37,324 bases of DNA from an uncultured Eubacteriales bacterium (GCA_900549405.1 URNZ01000013.1:1-37324), one strand, 5' to 3'. Positions 16,252 to 24,052 are shown, numbered from the stretch's first letter. Numbers and translations: made by a program. Notes: generated by a model not told the origin, from the letters alone.

Positions 16252-16271
16252 AATTTGCATAGATACAGCAA

Positions 16272-16308
16272 CAGCCGGACCGTTTCAATGCGGTCCGGCT
16301 GGTTTTTT
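16272..16308 (+). terminator. Terminator of the Na/Pi cotransporter gene
   Basis: CAGCCGGACCG and CGGTCCGGCTG pair with an eight-base loop, followed by a T run. A family B palindrome (GGCGGCCAAAGGCCGCC) follows at 16320-16337. Confidence 0.9.
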
Positions 16309-16347
16309 GTTTGGATACTGGCGGCCAAAGGCCGCCCGGTTTTCCTT

Positions 16348-16437
16348 AAAAAGAAGTAACCGCTGACACTCCCAAAGCCAAGCGGTTACTTCATATAACC
16401 CTTGAGGGACGCCCGTCTACCGGCAGCGCCTCTCTTT
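16348..16437 (-). ncRNA. Orphan antitoxin-like small RNA, about 90 nt
   Basis: On the minus strand a promoter (TTGACA, 16 bases, TATAAT) precedes a short transcript ending in a 12-bp hairpin (GAAGTAACCGCT / AGCGGTTACTTC at 16353-16392) and a T run. Its 5' part, with GGCGCTGCCGGTAGACGGG, is homologous to the small RNA at 24157-24249, which has GGCGCTTCCGATAGACGGG followed by a GGTAACCG/CGGTTACTTCG terminator. That RNA faces a holin-like toxin gene. Here no toxin frame exists opposite, because the position is occupied by the Na/Pi gene terminator. It may be a solitary antitoxin, a relic, or a trans-acting regulator. Confidence 0.6.
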
Positions 16438-16443
16438 ATTTTT

Positions 16444-16471
16444 ATTATACCAGTTTTCTAATTCTTGTCAA
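16444..16471 (-). promoter_or_regulatory. Promoter of the orphan small RNA
   Basis: On the minus strand, TTGACA (16471-16466), a 16-base spacer and TATAAT (16449-16444). Confidence 0.7.
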
Positions 16472-16484
16472 TCTTTTGTTTCCC

Positions 16485-16516
16485 AAAGCCTTTCCCCAGG
16501 AGGGGAAGGCTTTTTT
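16485..16516. terminator. Hairpin after the homocysteine methyltransferase gene
   Basis: AAAGCCTTTCCCC and GGGGAAGGCTTT form a long stem next to the stop codon of the minus-strand gene. The T run is six long on the plus strand and only three on the minus strand. The stem sequence matches the ends of the composite repeat at 12446-12660, so a repeat unit may have been co-opted as a terminator. Confidence 0.6.
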
Positions 16517-16517
16517 C

Positions 16518-17735
16518 TTAATAGATCACTCCATACTTCCCCGCCAGGTCTTTCAGCTCCTCTTCGGTCAGGCCGCCCTCGTACAGGGCGCGGCCCTGGT
16601 AGATCCGCAGGGCGGCCTCCAGCAGGTCGGCCTGGTCGCACACCAGGCACAGGGGCTTGGAGATCATATACTGGCAGTCGGCCAGGGCGTCCACGTCCTC
16701 CCAGCTGTTGATAGCCACCGCCACCATGGGGAAGCCGTCCTCCAGGGCGTCGGTCAACTCGTCCTCCATGTGCTCCGCCCCGGCGATCACCGGGCCGTGG
16801 CCCGCGTCCACAGGGAGATAGCACACGTCCTTCTCGGTGGCGGCGGGGAGCAGGTCGGGATACTTGGGGGCGGGGCGGACAAACGCCGCACCCTTCAAGG
16901 CCTTGGCCAGGGCGGCCACATAGTCCTCGTCCGTGCCGCAGCAGCCGCCGAAGATGGCCGTGCCCGCCTGGAGCATGTCGGGCACCCAGCGGACAAACTC
17001 CTCCGGGGTGCAGTCATAGGTGGTCTTGCCGTCTACGGTGACGGGCATTCCGGCGTTGGGCTTGGCGATGAGGGGCACCCGGGCATAGTCCCGCAGGCGG
17101 CGCAGCTGCACCAGCATCTGCTCCGGGCCGGTGGAGCAGTTCAGGCCGAAGGCGCTGACCCCCATGCCCTGGAGCACCACCAGCGCGGCGGCCACGTCGG
17201 TGCCCGACAGGCAGCGCCCGCTCTCGTCGCAGGTGAAGGTGACGAAGATGGGCTTGTCGCTGACGCTGCGGATGGCCAGCACGGCGGCCCGGGCGTCGGC
17301 CAGGGTCATCATGGTCTCCACCACGAACAGGTCCACCCCCGCCTGCTCCAGCCCGGCGGCCTGCTCGGCATAGATGTCCACCAGTTCCTCGAAGGAGGCC
17401 TCCCCCAGAGGGGACAGGAACAGACCCGTGGGGGAGATGTCCCCGGCCACCCAGGCCCGGCCCTCCACCGCCTGCTGAGACAGGGCGGTCAGCCGCCGGT
17501 TATACTCCGCCGTCTGGTTGAAAATGCTCCGCTCCTCCAGCTTCTGCCGGTTGGCCCCGAAGGTGGGGGCATACACCACCTGGCTGCCCGCCTGGACATA
17601 GCGGCGCTGAACGTCCTGGATGCTGTCCGGGTGGTCCAGCACCCACTGCTCGGCGCTCACGTCGCCTTGATAGCCCCGCTTTTGCAGTTGGGTCCCGGTG
17701 GCACCGTCTAAGATCAGGGGAAAGCGCATCTCCAT
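16518..17735 (-). CDS. Homocysteine S-methyltransferase family protein
   Basis: A 405-residue cytosolic protein whose first 285 residues match the homocysteine-binding barrel of methionine synthases. The opening LILDGATGTQLQKRG is diagnostic. The zinc ligands are Cys200 (GLNCS) and the pair Cys265-Cys266 (GGCCG). The last 110-120 residues form an extra domain I cannot name; the B12, folate and activation domains of full MetH are absent. ATG at 17735 follows GGAGG by eight bases. It is the last minus-strand gene of a cluster with a corrinoid activator and, divergently, a corrinoid protein. It probably accepts a methyl group from that corrinoid protein to make methionine, as a split methionine-synthase-like reaction, but the acceptor could be another thiol. 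Confidence 0.92.
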   Translation of the reverse strand: MEMRFPLILDGATGTQLQKRGYQGDVSAEQWVLDHPDSIQDVQRRYVQAGSQVVYAPTFGANRQKLEERSIFNQTAEYNRRLTALSQQAVEGRAWVAGDISPTGLFLSPLGEASFEELVDIYAEQAAGLEQAGVDLFVVETMMTLADARAAVLAIRSVSDKPIFVTFTCDESGRCLSGTDVAAALVVLQGMGVSAFGLNCSTGPEQMLVQLRRLRDYARVPLIAKPNAGMPVTVDGKTTYDCTPEEFVRWVPDMLQAGTAIFGGCCGTDEDYVAALAKALKGAAFVRPAPKYPDLLPAATEKDVCYLPVDAGHGPVIAGAEHMEDELTDALEDGFPMVAVAINSWEDVDALADCQYMISKPLCLVCDQADLLEAALRIYQGRALYEGGLTEEELKDLAGKYGVIY

Positions 17736-17765
17736 ATTGTCGTCCTCCATTTGTGTGGTATCATT

Positions 17766-17931
17766 CCGGGCGGCCAAAGGCCGCCCCTACGTTGAGGTAT
17801 CGGTGCTTTTTGTAGGGGCGGCTATCAGCCGCCCGTCGTTGGCGTATCTGGTCTCGCGGGCGGATGATATCCGCCCCTACGCCGGGTCTCGTCGGTGTTC
17901 TGTAGGGGCGGCCTTTGGCCGCCCGCCCTCC
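17766..17931. repeat. Cluster of four family B palindromes
   Basis: Four hairpins of the form GGGCGG-N-CCGCCC lie side by side: one around CCAAAGG, one around CTATCAG, one around ATGATAT and one around CCTTTGG. They are bordered by CCCCTAC or GTAGGGG. The cluster fills the space between the homocysteine methyltransferase gene and the upstream activator gene, both on the minus strand. Related units are at 12528-12598 and 16320-16337. Confidence 0.85.
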
Positions 17932-19428
17932 TCAAAACCCCATATTCCCCGTAAACGCCTGGGTGAAATCCGGCTGGCCGGACAGCTCGATGTAGGCGCA
18001 AGAGCGGGCGGTATCCTCAACTTTGGGCCACAGGCGGCTGTCCAGGGCCAGGGCGGCGGCTCCGGCCAGGGCGGTGTTGCCCAGGGGGCGGACCTTTCCC
18101 GCCAGAACAGGCGGCAGCATGCCGATGGCCATGGCGCTGGCGGGGTCGATGTAGGTGCCAAAGCCCCCGGCCAGATACAGGCCCTCCACGTTTTCCAGCA
18201 GCACCCCCCGGCGCTGGGACAGGACTTCTATCCCCGCCGCCACGGCGGCCTTGGCCAGCTGGAGATTCCGCACGTCCCCGGCGGTGAGATATACCTGGGG
18301 GGTGAGGTGGAGCCGTCCGTTGCCGTCCCCGTCCCGCTCCACATAGCGCCGCAGCTCCGGGGCGAGCTCCTCCGGGGGCAGCAGCCGCCCGCCGGGGGTG
18401 ATGATCCCCAGCTTCAGCAGCACCGCCGCCAGGTCCACCAGGCCGGAGCCGCACAGGCCCCGGGCGGGGCCGTCCCCGATGACGTCATAGAGGAAGCCCC
18501 GGTCATAGCGCACGTGGCTCACCGCCCCGGCCACGCCGGGCATACCGCACTGGATGCCAGCCCCCTCAAAGGCGGGACCGGAGGCCACGGCGCAGCAGGA
18601 GAAGCCGTTTTGGCCCCCCATGGCCATCTCGCCGTTGGTGCCTACGTCTAAAAAGAGGTGCTCCCCGGGCCGGTCTCCCAGGCCGGAGGCCATGAGTCCG
18701 GCGGTGATGTCGCCCCCCACATAGCCCGCCACGCAGGGGAGGAGCCGGACGGGCACGCCGTTTAGCTCGCCCATTCCCTCCGGGCCGAAAAACAGACTGT
18801 CCGGATGAAATGGTGCGGCGGCCATTCCGGCCACGGACCGGCCCGCGAACAGGCTCTCCATCACCGTGTTTCCCGCCACGACGATCTCGTTCAGCGCTTC
18901 CGGCGGACGGTTCGCGGCGGCCAGGGCGGCCTCCACCAGGGACCAAATCTGCTCCCGGATGCGCCCGGACAGCTCCTTCAGCCCTTCGGGCGTATCCATC
19001 GTGTGCTGGATGCGGCTGATGACGTCCGCCCCATAGGGGGCCTGGGCGTTCCAGGCCCGCTGGGCGGCCAGCTCCCTTCCGTCAGCGCGGTCATACAGCT
19101 TGGCCACCACCGTAGTGGTGCCCAGGTCCACCGCCGCGGACAGGCCCGTCCGCCCCGGCTGACAGGGGGGCGGGGGGAGGGTGTCCCCTAAGATCACCCC
19201 GGAGACCGTCTCGGGCAGCACCACCTGCTCCCCGCCCTGGGGGAAGACCTTGCAGGCCAGCCTGGGCGCGCCGTTTACCTGGACCCGGCACTTGCCGCAC
19301 CGGCCCCGGCCCCCGCAGGCCGCCGGGAGGGAGAAACCCGCCCGCCGCAGGGCGGACAGCAGACTCTCCCCGGGCTGGACGGCGATCTCATAGATTTTTT
19401 CTCCCTGCCGGACCCGGACCCTTGACAC
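17932..19428 (-). CDS. RACo-type corrinoid reductive activator (2Fe-2S, DUF4445/ASKHA)
   Basis: The 498-residue protein starts with a ferredoxin-like 2Fe-2S domain (Cys38, Cys44, Cys47, Cys59; C-x5-C-x2-C-x11-C). It continues with an ASKHA-type ATPase: AAVDLGTTTVVAKLYD opens the fold, followed by VVAGNTVMESLFAG, FLDVGTNGEMAM and LAGGFGTYIDP. RACo and related proteins use ATP to reduce corrinoid cofactors that have slipped to the inactive Co(II) state. At this length it is shorter than acetogen RACo (about 630 residues), mainly between the ferredoxin and ASKHA parts. It lacks the C-terminal 4Fe-4S motif of RamA. The start is GTG at 19428, eight bases after GGAGG. It is divergent from the DUF2284 gene and the corrinoid-protein fusion, its likely client. 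Confidence 0.9.
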   Translation of the reverse strand: MSRVRVRQGEKIYEIAVQPGESLLSALRRAGFSLPAACGGRGRCGKCRVQVNGAPRLACKVFPQGGEQVVLPETVSGVILGDTLPPPPCQPGRTGLSAAVDLGTTTVVAKLYDRADGRELAAQRAWNAQAPYGADVISRIQHTMDTPEGLKELSGRIREQIWSLVEAALAAANRPPEALNEIVVAGNTVMESLFAGRSVAGMAAAPFHPDSLFFGPEGMGELNGVPVRLLPCVAGYVGGDITAGLMASGLGDRPGEHLFLDVGTNGEMAMGGQNGFSCCAVASGPAFEGAGIQCGMPGVAGAVSHVRYDRGFLYDVIGDGPARGLCGSGLVDLAAVLLKLGIITPGGRLLPPEELAPELRRYVERDGDGNGRLHLTPQVYLTAGDVRNLQLAKAAVAAGIEVLSQRRGVLLENVEGLYLAGGFGTYIDPASAMAIGMLPPVLAGKVRPLGNTALAGAAALALDSRLWPKVEDTARSCAYIELSGQPDFTQAFTGNMGF

Positions 19429-19442
19429 AGGCGCCGCCTCCC

Positions 19443-19483
19443 CAATATAATAAATATAATATATTAAATATATTTTATTTTAG
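19443..19483. promoter_or_regulatory. AT-rich divergent promoter/operator region
   Basis: About 40 bases of almost pure A/T, with overlapping TATAAT-like words on both strands (ATATAATAAATATAATATAT and beyond), lie between the divergent activator and DUF2284 genes in otherwise GC-rich DNA. They supply -10 elements for both directions and, being partly self-complementary, could bind a shared regulator. No clear -35 boxes were assigned. Confidence 0.55.
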
Positions 19484-19520
19484 GCAACATAGGTTTGCTT
19501 TGTCAAGGGGCTTTGCAGCA

Positions 19521-20060
19521 ATGACCGATCTTATTTCCCTGGCCCGACAAAATGGGTTTACTCATGTGGCTCCGGTGAATTTGTCCGCCGCCGTCCCCCT
19601 GGATGAGGTGCGGGATATGTGCCGTGCGGACCGGTGCGGCTGCTTCGGCAAGAACTGGGCCTGTCCCCCCCACTGCGGCACGGTGGACCAGGCCGCCCGG
19701 CGGCTGGCTCAATACCGCGCCGGGCTGCTGGTCCAGACCACCGGGGAACTGGCCGACCCCTTTGACTATGACGGCATGACCGTCCTGTCCCGCCTCCACC
19801 GCAAGCGCTTTCTCAACTTCGCCCGCCAGGCCCGGTTAGTTTCCCCCGGCTGTCTGCCCCTCAGCGCCGGACCATGCACCCTGTGCGCCCGGTGTACCTG
19901 CCCGGACAAACCTTGCCGCCGCCCCAGGCAGCGCCTGTCCTCGATGGAGGCCTATGGCCTGTTCGTCAGCGACGTGTGCGTCCGCTCGGGGCTGGCCTAT
20001 AACTACGGCCCCAATACCCTGACCTATACCGCCTGTGTGTTTTATGATTCCGAGGAGTGA
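19521..20060 (+). CDS. DUF2284-type metal-binding protein
   Basis: A 179-residue cysteine-rich protein. CGCFGKNWACPPHCG near residue 38 corresponds to the CxxYGxxWxCPP motif of the DUF2284 predicted metal-binding family. A second cluster, CTLCARCTCPDKPCRRP near residue 120, supplies at least four more cysteines and may bind an Fe-S cluster. Its function is not established; members often neighbour corrinoid methyltransferases and their activators, as here. ATG at 19521 follows AAGGGG by 11 bases. Its stop is five bases before the next start, so the two are translationally coupled. Confidence 0.85.
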   Translation: MTDLISLARQNGFTHVAPVNLSAAVPLDEVRDMCRADRCGCFGKNWACPPHCGTVDQAARRLAQYRAGLLVQTTGELADPFDYDGMTVLSRLHRKRFLNFARQARLVSPGCLPLSAGPCTLCARCTCPDKPCRRPRQRLSSMEAYGLFVSDVCVRSGLAYNYGPNTLTYTACVFYDSEE

Positions 20061-20065
20061 TCGTC

Positions 20066-21796
20066 ATGTCTACGCCCAAAGAGATATTCCTGGAGCTGCT
20101 CCGTCCCGACGGACAGCCGGAGCGCCAGCTGCGCCAGTATGAGGCCCTGGCCATGTATCTGGCTGACCCCATCAACGTCTTCCTCCGGGGCAGCCGGAAG
20201 CGGGGCACCACCTCGGTGGACCGGTGGGGCGTGACCATCGATTTCCCAGAGGACGCCCCCGGCCCCATCCCCGTCCACACCGGCGGGCTCACCGTCTGCC
20301 CCGACGTGACGCGTTGGCGGGAGGTGATCCACGCCCCCGATCTTCAGGCCAACTGCACCCAGGGCTGGGAGGAGGCCCGGGCCGCCGCCCACGCCGCCGC
20401 CGGGAACGACCGCCTGGTCACCGGCTTTATGGGCACCGGCATCTTCGAGCAGTGCCACTTTCTCATGGACTTTGAGAACACCCTCACCTCTCTCTATGAG
20501 CACCCGGACGAGATGCACCAGCTCATCGAGTACATCACCCAGTTCCGGCTGACCTATGCCAAAATGCTCATCGACGGCCTGCAGCCCGACGTGCTGTTCA
20601 CCCATGACGACTGGGGCACCAAAAACGCCCTGTTCATGAAGCCGGAGATGTGGCGGGAGTTCTTTAAGGAGCCATACCGCCGCTTCTATGGCTATATCCG
20701 CTCCCGTGGGGTCATCGCCATCCACCACGCCGACTCCTATCTGGTGCCCATTGTGGACGACATGGCGGAGATCGGCATCCAGGTGTGGCAGGGCACCCTG
20801 CCGGAGAACGACATCCCCGCCCTTCAAAAGCACCTGCGGGGCAAGCTGGTGCTGATGGGCGGCCTGGGGGCCGCCATTGACCGGGCGGATTCTCAGCCGG
20901 AGGAGATCCTGGACTATACCCGCAAGGCTCTGAAGGCCTATTGCCCCGGCGGGCACTATATCCCCTCCATCACCTATGGTCTGGCGGGCACCGTCTTCCC
21001 CCACGTGGACCAGTATCTGGACCAGGCCATCGACGAGTATAACGCCCAGCTCCACGTGCCCCACATGGACCTGCCCGCCGAGCCCCGCCGGAGGCTGGAC
21101 GGGGCGGGACAGGCCGCTCCCGTGGAGCAGGCCGCCCAGGAGGAGGCCCCCGCCGACCTGCTCTCCGCCATCGCCTCCGCCCTGGAGCACGGCCAGCAGA
21201 AAAAGCTCCTCTCCCTGTGCCAGCAGGCCCTGGACCAGGGCTATTCCCCCGACGACATCCTGTCAAAGGGCATGGTGAAAGGCATGAGCGACCTGGGCGA
21301 CGCCTTCTCCGCCAACCGGGCCTTTGTGCCCGAGATGCTCATCGCCGCCCGGTGCATGACGGCGGCCATGGATCTGCTCAAGCCCTATATGGCCGCCAGC
21401 GGCCACGAGCCGGTGGGCAGCGCCTGCCTTGGCACCGTCCAGGGGGACATGCACGACATCGGCAAGAACCTGGTGAAGATCATGATGGAGGGCAGCGGCA
21501 TCCAGGTCATTGACCTGGGGGTGGACGTATCCCCCCAGCAGTTCATTGATGCGGCCCAACAGCACCACTGCGGCATCATCGCCTGCTCCTCCCTGCTCAC
21601 CACCACCATGCAGGGGATGCGCCAGGTGGTGGAGCTGGCCCGGGCCCGGGGCATCCGGGACCAGGTGAAGATCATGGTGGGGGGCGCCCCCATCAGCCAG
21701 GAGTTCTGCGACGAGATCGGCGCCGACGCCTACACCCCCGACGCGGGCACCGCCGCCCGCACCGCCGTGGCCCTGCTCCAGGCCCTGAAGCACTAA
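20066..21796 (+). CDS. UroD-family methyltransferase fused to a corrinoid-binding protein
   Basis: A 576-residue fusion of two modules usually made as separate proteins. Residues 1-335 belong to the uroporphyrinogen-decarboxylase-like family that includes MtaA/MtbA-type methylcobamide transferases (GFMGTGIFEQCHFLMDFEN, TYGLAGTVFPHVDQYL). Residues about 350-435 match the helical cap of corrinoid proteins. Residues 450-576 form the B12-binding Rossmann domain with GDMHDIGKN; the DxHxxG motif spans 461-466, His463 being the lower axial cobalt ligand, followed by VMVGGAPIS. Transfer of a methyl group between the corrinoid and a thiol or methyl donor is the likely reaction. The substrate is unknown. 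ATG at 20066 follows GAGGAGTGAT. Neighbours supply cobalt reactivation (RACo) and a possible methyl acceptor enzyme. Confidence 0.92.
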   Translation: MSTPKEIFLELLRPDGQPERQLRQYEALAMYLADPINVFLRGSRKRGTTSVDRWGVTIDFPEDAPGPIPVHTGGLTVCPDVTRWREVIHAPDLQANCTQGWEEARAAAHAAAGNDRLVTGFMGTGIFEQCHFLMDFENTLTSLYEHPDEMHQLIEYITQFRLTYAKMLIDGLQPDVLFTHDDWGTKNALFMKPEMWREFFKEPYRRFYGYIRSRGVIAIHHADSYLVPIVDDMAEIGIQVWQGTLPENDIPALQKHLRGKLVLMGGLGAAIDRADSQPEEILDYTRKALKAYCPGGHYIPSITYGLAGTVFPHVDQYLDQAIDEYNAQLHVPHMDLPAEPRRRLDGAGQAAPVEQAAQEEAPADLLSAIASALEHGQQKKLLSLCQQALDQGYSPDDILSKGMVKGMSDLGDAFSANRAFVPEMLIAARCMTAAMDLLKPYMAASGHEPVGSACLGTVQGDMHDIGKNLVKIMMEGSGIQVIDLGVDVSPQQFIDAAQQHHCGIIACSSLLTTTMQGMRQVVELARARGIRDQVKIMVGGAPISQEFCDEIGADAYTPDAGTAARTAVALLQALKH

Positions 21797-21814
21797 AATA
21801 GCACTAAAATTTCA

Positions 21815-21850
21815 GCCCGCCCCCTTTTCTCAAGGGGGCGGGCGTTTTCA
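21815..21850 (+). terminator. Terminator of the corrinoid fusion gene
   Basis: GCCCGCCCCCTT and AAGGGGGCGGGC form a 12-bp stem with a five-base loop, followed by GTTTTC. Confidence 0.8.
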
Positions 21851-21855
21851 CAGAC

Positions 21856-21902
21856 AAAAAGCGCCCCCGCCTGACAGGTTTTCAGCTGTCGGGCGGGGGC
21901 GC
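21856..21902 (-). terminator. Terminator of the hydroxyacid dehydrogenase gene
   Basis: On the minus strand, GCGCCCCCGCC...GACAG pairs with CTGTC...GGCGGGGGCGC, followed by five T residues. It faces the previous terminator, as expected for convergent genes. Confidence 0.85.
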
Positions 21903-21929
21903 GGTGTTTCGCTTTTCAGCGGCTCAGGC

Positions 21930-22877
21930 TCAGCCCAGGTTCAGGGCTTCCTTCACCTTGGCGATGATGTGCTGGCCGATGTCGCGGGAGGCGTCCACGG
22001 TCTGAGCGCCGATGTGGGGGGAGACCACAAAGTTGTCCAGGTCGAACAGGGGGGAGTAGAACCGGGAGTCCTCGGTCAGGCCGTCGCCGGCGACCTCGTT
22101 CTCCAGCACGTCGGTGGCATAGCCGCCGATCTTGCCGGCCTTCAGAGCCTCGTACATGTCCTTCTCGTTGACGATGCCGCCGCGGGCCATGTTCAGCACA
22201 ACGGCGTCGCTCTTCATCTCGGCGATGGAGGTGGCGTTGAACAGGTTGCGGGTCTCGTCGTTCAGGGGCATGTGGATGGTGACGAAGTCGGCGACCTCGC
22301 ACACCTCGGCAATGCTCATAGAGGTGGCCTCGTTCTTGGTGAAGATCTCAGCGGGCAGATAGGGGTCATAGGCCACGACCTTCATGCCGAACACACGGGC
22401 GATCTCGCCCACGCGCTGGCCGATGCGGCCAAAGCCCAGCACACCCAGGGTCTTGCCCCGCAGCTCGCGGCCCACGAAGGCGTACTTGTCCCACTTCTGG
22501 TTCACGGTCACGTCCCGGTGGGCGGGGATGGTGTGGCGGGACAGCTCCAGCATCTTGCAGATGGTCAGCTCGGCCACGGCGTTGCCGTTCAGGCCGGGGG
22601 CGTTGAAGACCTTGATGCCCTTCTCCTCGGCATACTTGGTGTCGATGTGGTTCAGACCCACGGAGCACACGCCGATGACCTTCAGGTTCTTGGCGGCGTC
22701 CAGGACCTCCTTGTCGATCATGGGATCGACGCGCATGATCAGCACGTCCACGTCCCCGATCATAGCCTTCAGCTCGTCCTTAGCGGGGGGCAGCTTCTCG
22801 CTGACCTTGACCTCCATGTACTTGCCCAGCTCCTGGGCAATGGCCTCGTGGACGACGTCGATGATAAGGCACTTCAT
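21930..22877 (-). CDS. D-isomer-specific 2-hydroxyacid dehydrogenase
   Basis: A 315-residue NAD-dependent dehydrogenase of the SerA/DdH family that interconverts 2-oxoacids and D-2-hydroxyacids. The nucleotide loop is VLGFGRIGQRVGEIA with an aspartate shortly after (AYDPYLP), favouring NAD. The catalytic residues are present: Arg in NMARGGIVNE, Glu in DVLENEV and His in SPHIGAQT. It lacks the C-terminal regulatory domain of SerA, so 3-phosphoglycerate, hydroxypyruvate, glyoxylate or other 2-oxoacids are possible substrates. ATG at 22877 follows AAGGAAGG by about 11 bases. It is divergent from a LysR-type gene, which probably regulates it. A GCGCCG-GTTT-CGGCGC palindrome (22933-22948) lies in the shared control region. 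Confidence 0.93.
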   Translation of the reverse strand: MKCLIIDVVHEAIAQELGKYMEVKVSEKLPPAKDELKAMIGDVDVLIMRVDPMIDKEVLDAAKNLKVIGVCSVGLNHIDTKYAEEKGIKVFNAPGLNGNAVAELTICKMLELSRHTIPAHRDVTVNQKWDKYAFVGRELRGKTLGVLGFGRIGQRVGEIARVFGMKVVAYDPYLPAEIFTKNEATSMSIAEVCEVADFVTIHMPLNDETRNLFNATSIAEMKSDAVVLNMARGGIVNEKDMYEALKAGKIGGYATDVLENEVAGDGLTEDSRFYSPLFDLDNFVVSPHIGAQTVDASRDIGQHIIAKVKEALNLG

Positions 22878-23011
22878 AGTGAAAACATCCTTCCTTATTA
22901 AAATATGATCCAGCTATGTTTTGTGCATACAAGCGCCGGTTTCGGCGCAATGATCCATGGTCTTATTATGCCACGGATATTCTTTTGGGAACACCAGCTT
23001 TTTACCGTGGG

Positions 23012-23040
23012 TTGCCACAGGCTTTTGATTGTGGTACAAT
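23012..23040 (+). promoter_or_regulatory. Promoter of the LysR gene
   Basis: TTGCCA (23012-23017), a 17-base spacer and TACAAT (23035-23040). A CCCCTCCGG/CCGGAGGGG hairpin (23052-23080) follows in the leader, just upstream of the ribosome site. Confidence 0.7.
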
Positions 23041-23116
23041 GCCAGTAACAGCCCCTCCGGGCCCGCTCATGCCGGAGGGGAGCCGGTCCACCCTTTGCTG
23101 CAACAAGGAGGCATCC

Positions 23117-24052
23117 GTGAACTTTTTACATCTGAAATACTTCCTCATGGTGGCCGAGGAGCTGAACATCACCCGGGCCGCCGAGCGGCTTTACATCTCT
23201 CAGCAGTCCCTGTCCAGCCACATCAGCAACATGGAACGGGAGCTGAACGTGAAGCTGTTCACCCGCTCCCCCAAGCTGGCCCTCACCTATGCCGGGGACC
23301 AGCTGGTGCAGACGGCCACCCAGATCATCGACCTGTACAGCCAGTATCTCAGCAAGGTGGGGGACATCAACCGCCACTATCTGGGCGTGCTGCGGGTGGG
23401 CATCTCCCACACCTGCGGCCTGGCCCTGCTGCCCGACATCCTGCCCCGCTTCCGGGAGGAGTTCCCCATGGTGGACTTCTCCCTGTACGAGGGCAACTCC
23501 AACCAACTGGAGGACGAGCTGTCCCACGGCAGGGTGGACCTGGTCATCTGCTTTCAGCCCATCATGCTGGACGGGGTGGAGACCGTCCCCCTCACCCAGC
23601 AGCGGCTGGTGATGGTGGTGCCCCGCTCCTTCACCGACCAGCTCTTCGGGGACCAGGCGGAAGTGATCCGGGAGCAGTTTTCCAACGGGGCGGACATCGG
23701 GGCCTTTCAGTCCATGCCCTTTGTGCTCATCAAACGGGGCAACCGCACCCGCAGCATTGTGGACCAATATTTCAGCCGGTATTACTTCAAGCCCAAGCTG
23801 ATCTTAGAGACGGAGAACACCGTCACCACCCTGGCCATGGCCCAGGCGGGGGTGGGCATCACCATCTGCCCGGAGCTGTTCCTGCGGGCCATCCCCGCCG
23901 CCTCCGCCTCCTCCGCCGGGGTGGACTTCTTCCCCCTCACCGACCCGTCCACCTTCAGCCGCCTCATCGCGGGCTATCGCCTGGACCGCCCCCTGTCCCA
24001 CTTCGGCGAACGCTTCATCGCCATCGCCCAACAGGCCACGGCGGATGATTAA
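23117..24052 (+). CDS. LysR-family transcriptional regulator
   Basis: A 311-residue DNA-binding regulator. The N-terminal winged helix-turn-helix is typical (MNFLHLKYFLMVAEELNITR, then AAERLYISQQSLSSHISNME). From about residue 90 there is a periplasmic-binding-like effector domain (LRVGISHTCGLALLPDILPRF). The start is GTG at 23117 with AAGGAGG five bases upstream; the frame continues upstream but would run through the promoter. LysR proteins commonly control the divergent gene, here the 2-hydroxyacid dehydrogenase, in response to a substrate or pathway metabolite. The effector is unknown. Confidence 0.95.
   Translation: MNFLHLKYFLMVAEELNITRAAERLYISQQSLSSHISNMERELNVKLFTRSPKLALTYAGDQLVQTATQIIDLYSQYLSKVGDINRHYLGVLRVGISHTCGLALLPDILPRFREEFPMVDFSLYEGNSNQLEDELSHGRVDLVICFQPIMLDGVETVPLTQQRLVMVVPRSFTDQLFGDQAEVIREQFSNGADIGAFQSMPFVLIKRGNRTRSIVDQYFSRYYFKPKLILETENTVTTLAMAQAGVGITICPELFLRAIPAASASSAGVDFFPLTDPSTFSRLIAGYRLDRPLSHFGERFIAIAQQATADD

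Noticed and set aside
14476..16260. Open frame of 594 codons antisense to the Na/Pi cotransporter gene
   Set aside because: High GC gives few stops on the opposite strand; the translation is rich in Gly, His, Gln and Asp, has no ribosome site and mirrors a well-identified gene.
16311..16480. Remnant toxin gene opposite the orphan RNA
   Set aside because: No frame with a Thr-Tyr-Ser start, a hydrophobic helix and a lysine tail is present on the plus strand; the space is taken by a terminator and a palindrome.
17766..17931. CRISPR array
   Set aside because: The units are self-complementary palindromes with variable loops and irregular short gaps, not identical direct repeats with uniform spacers.
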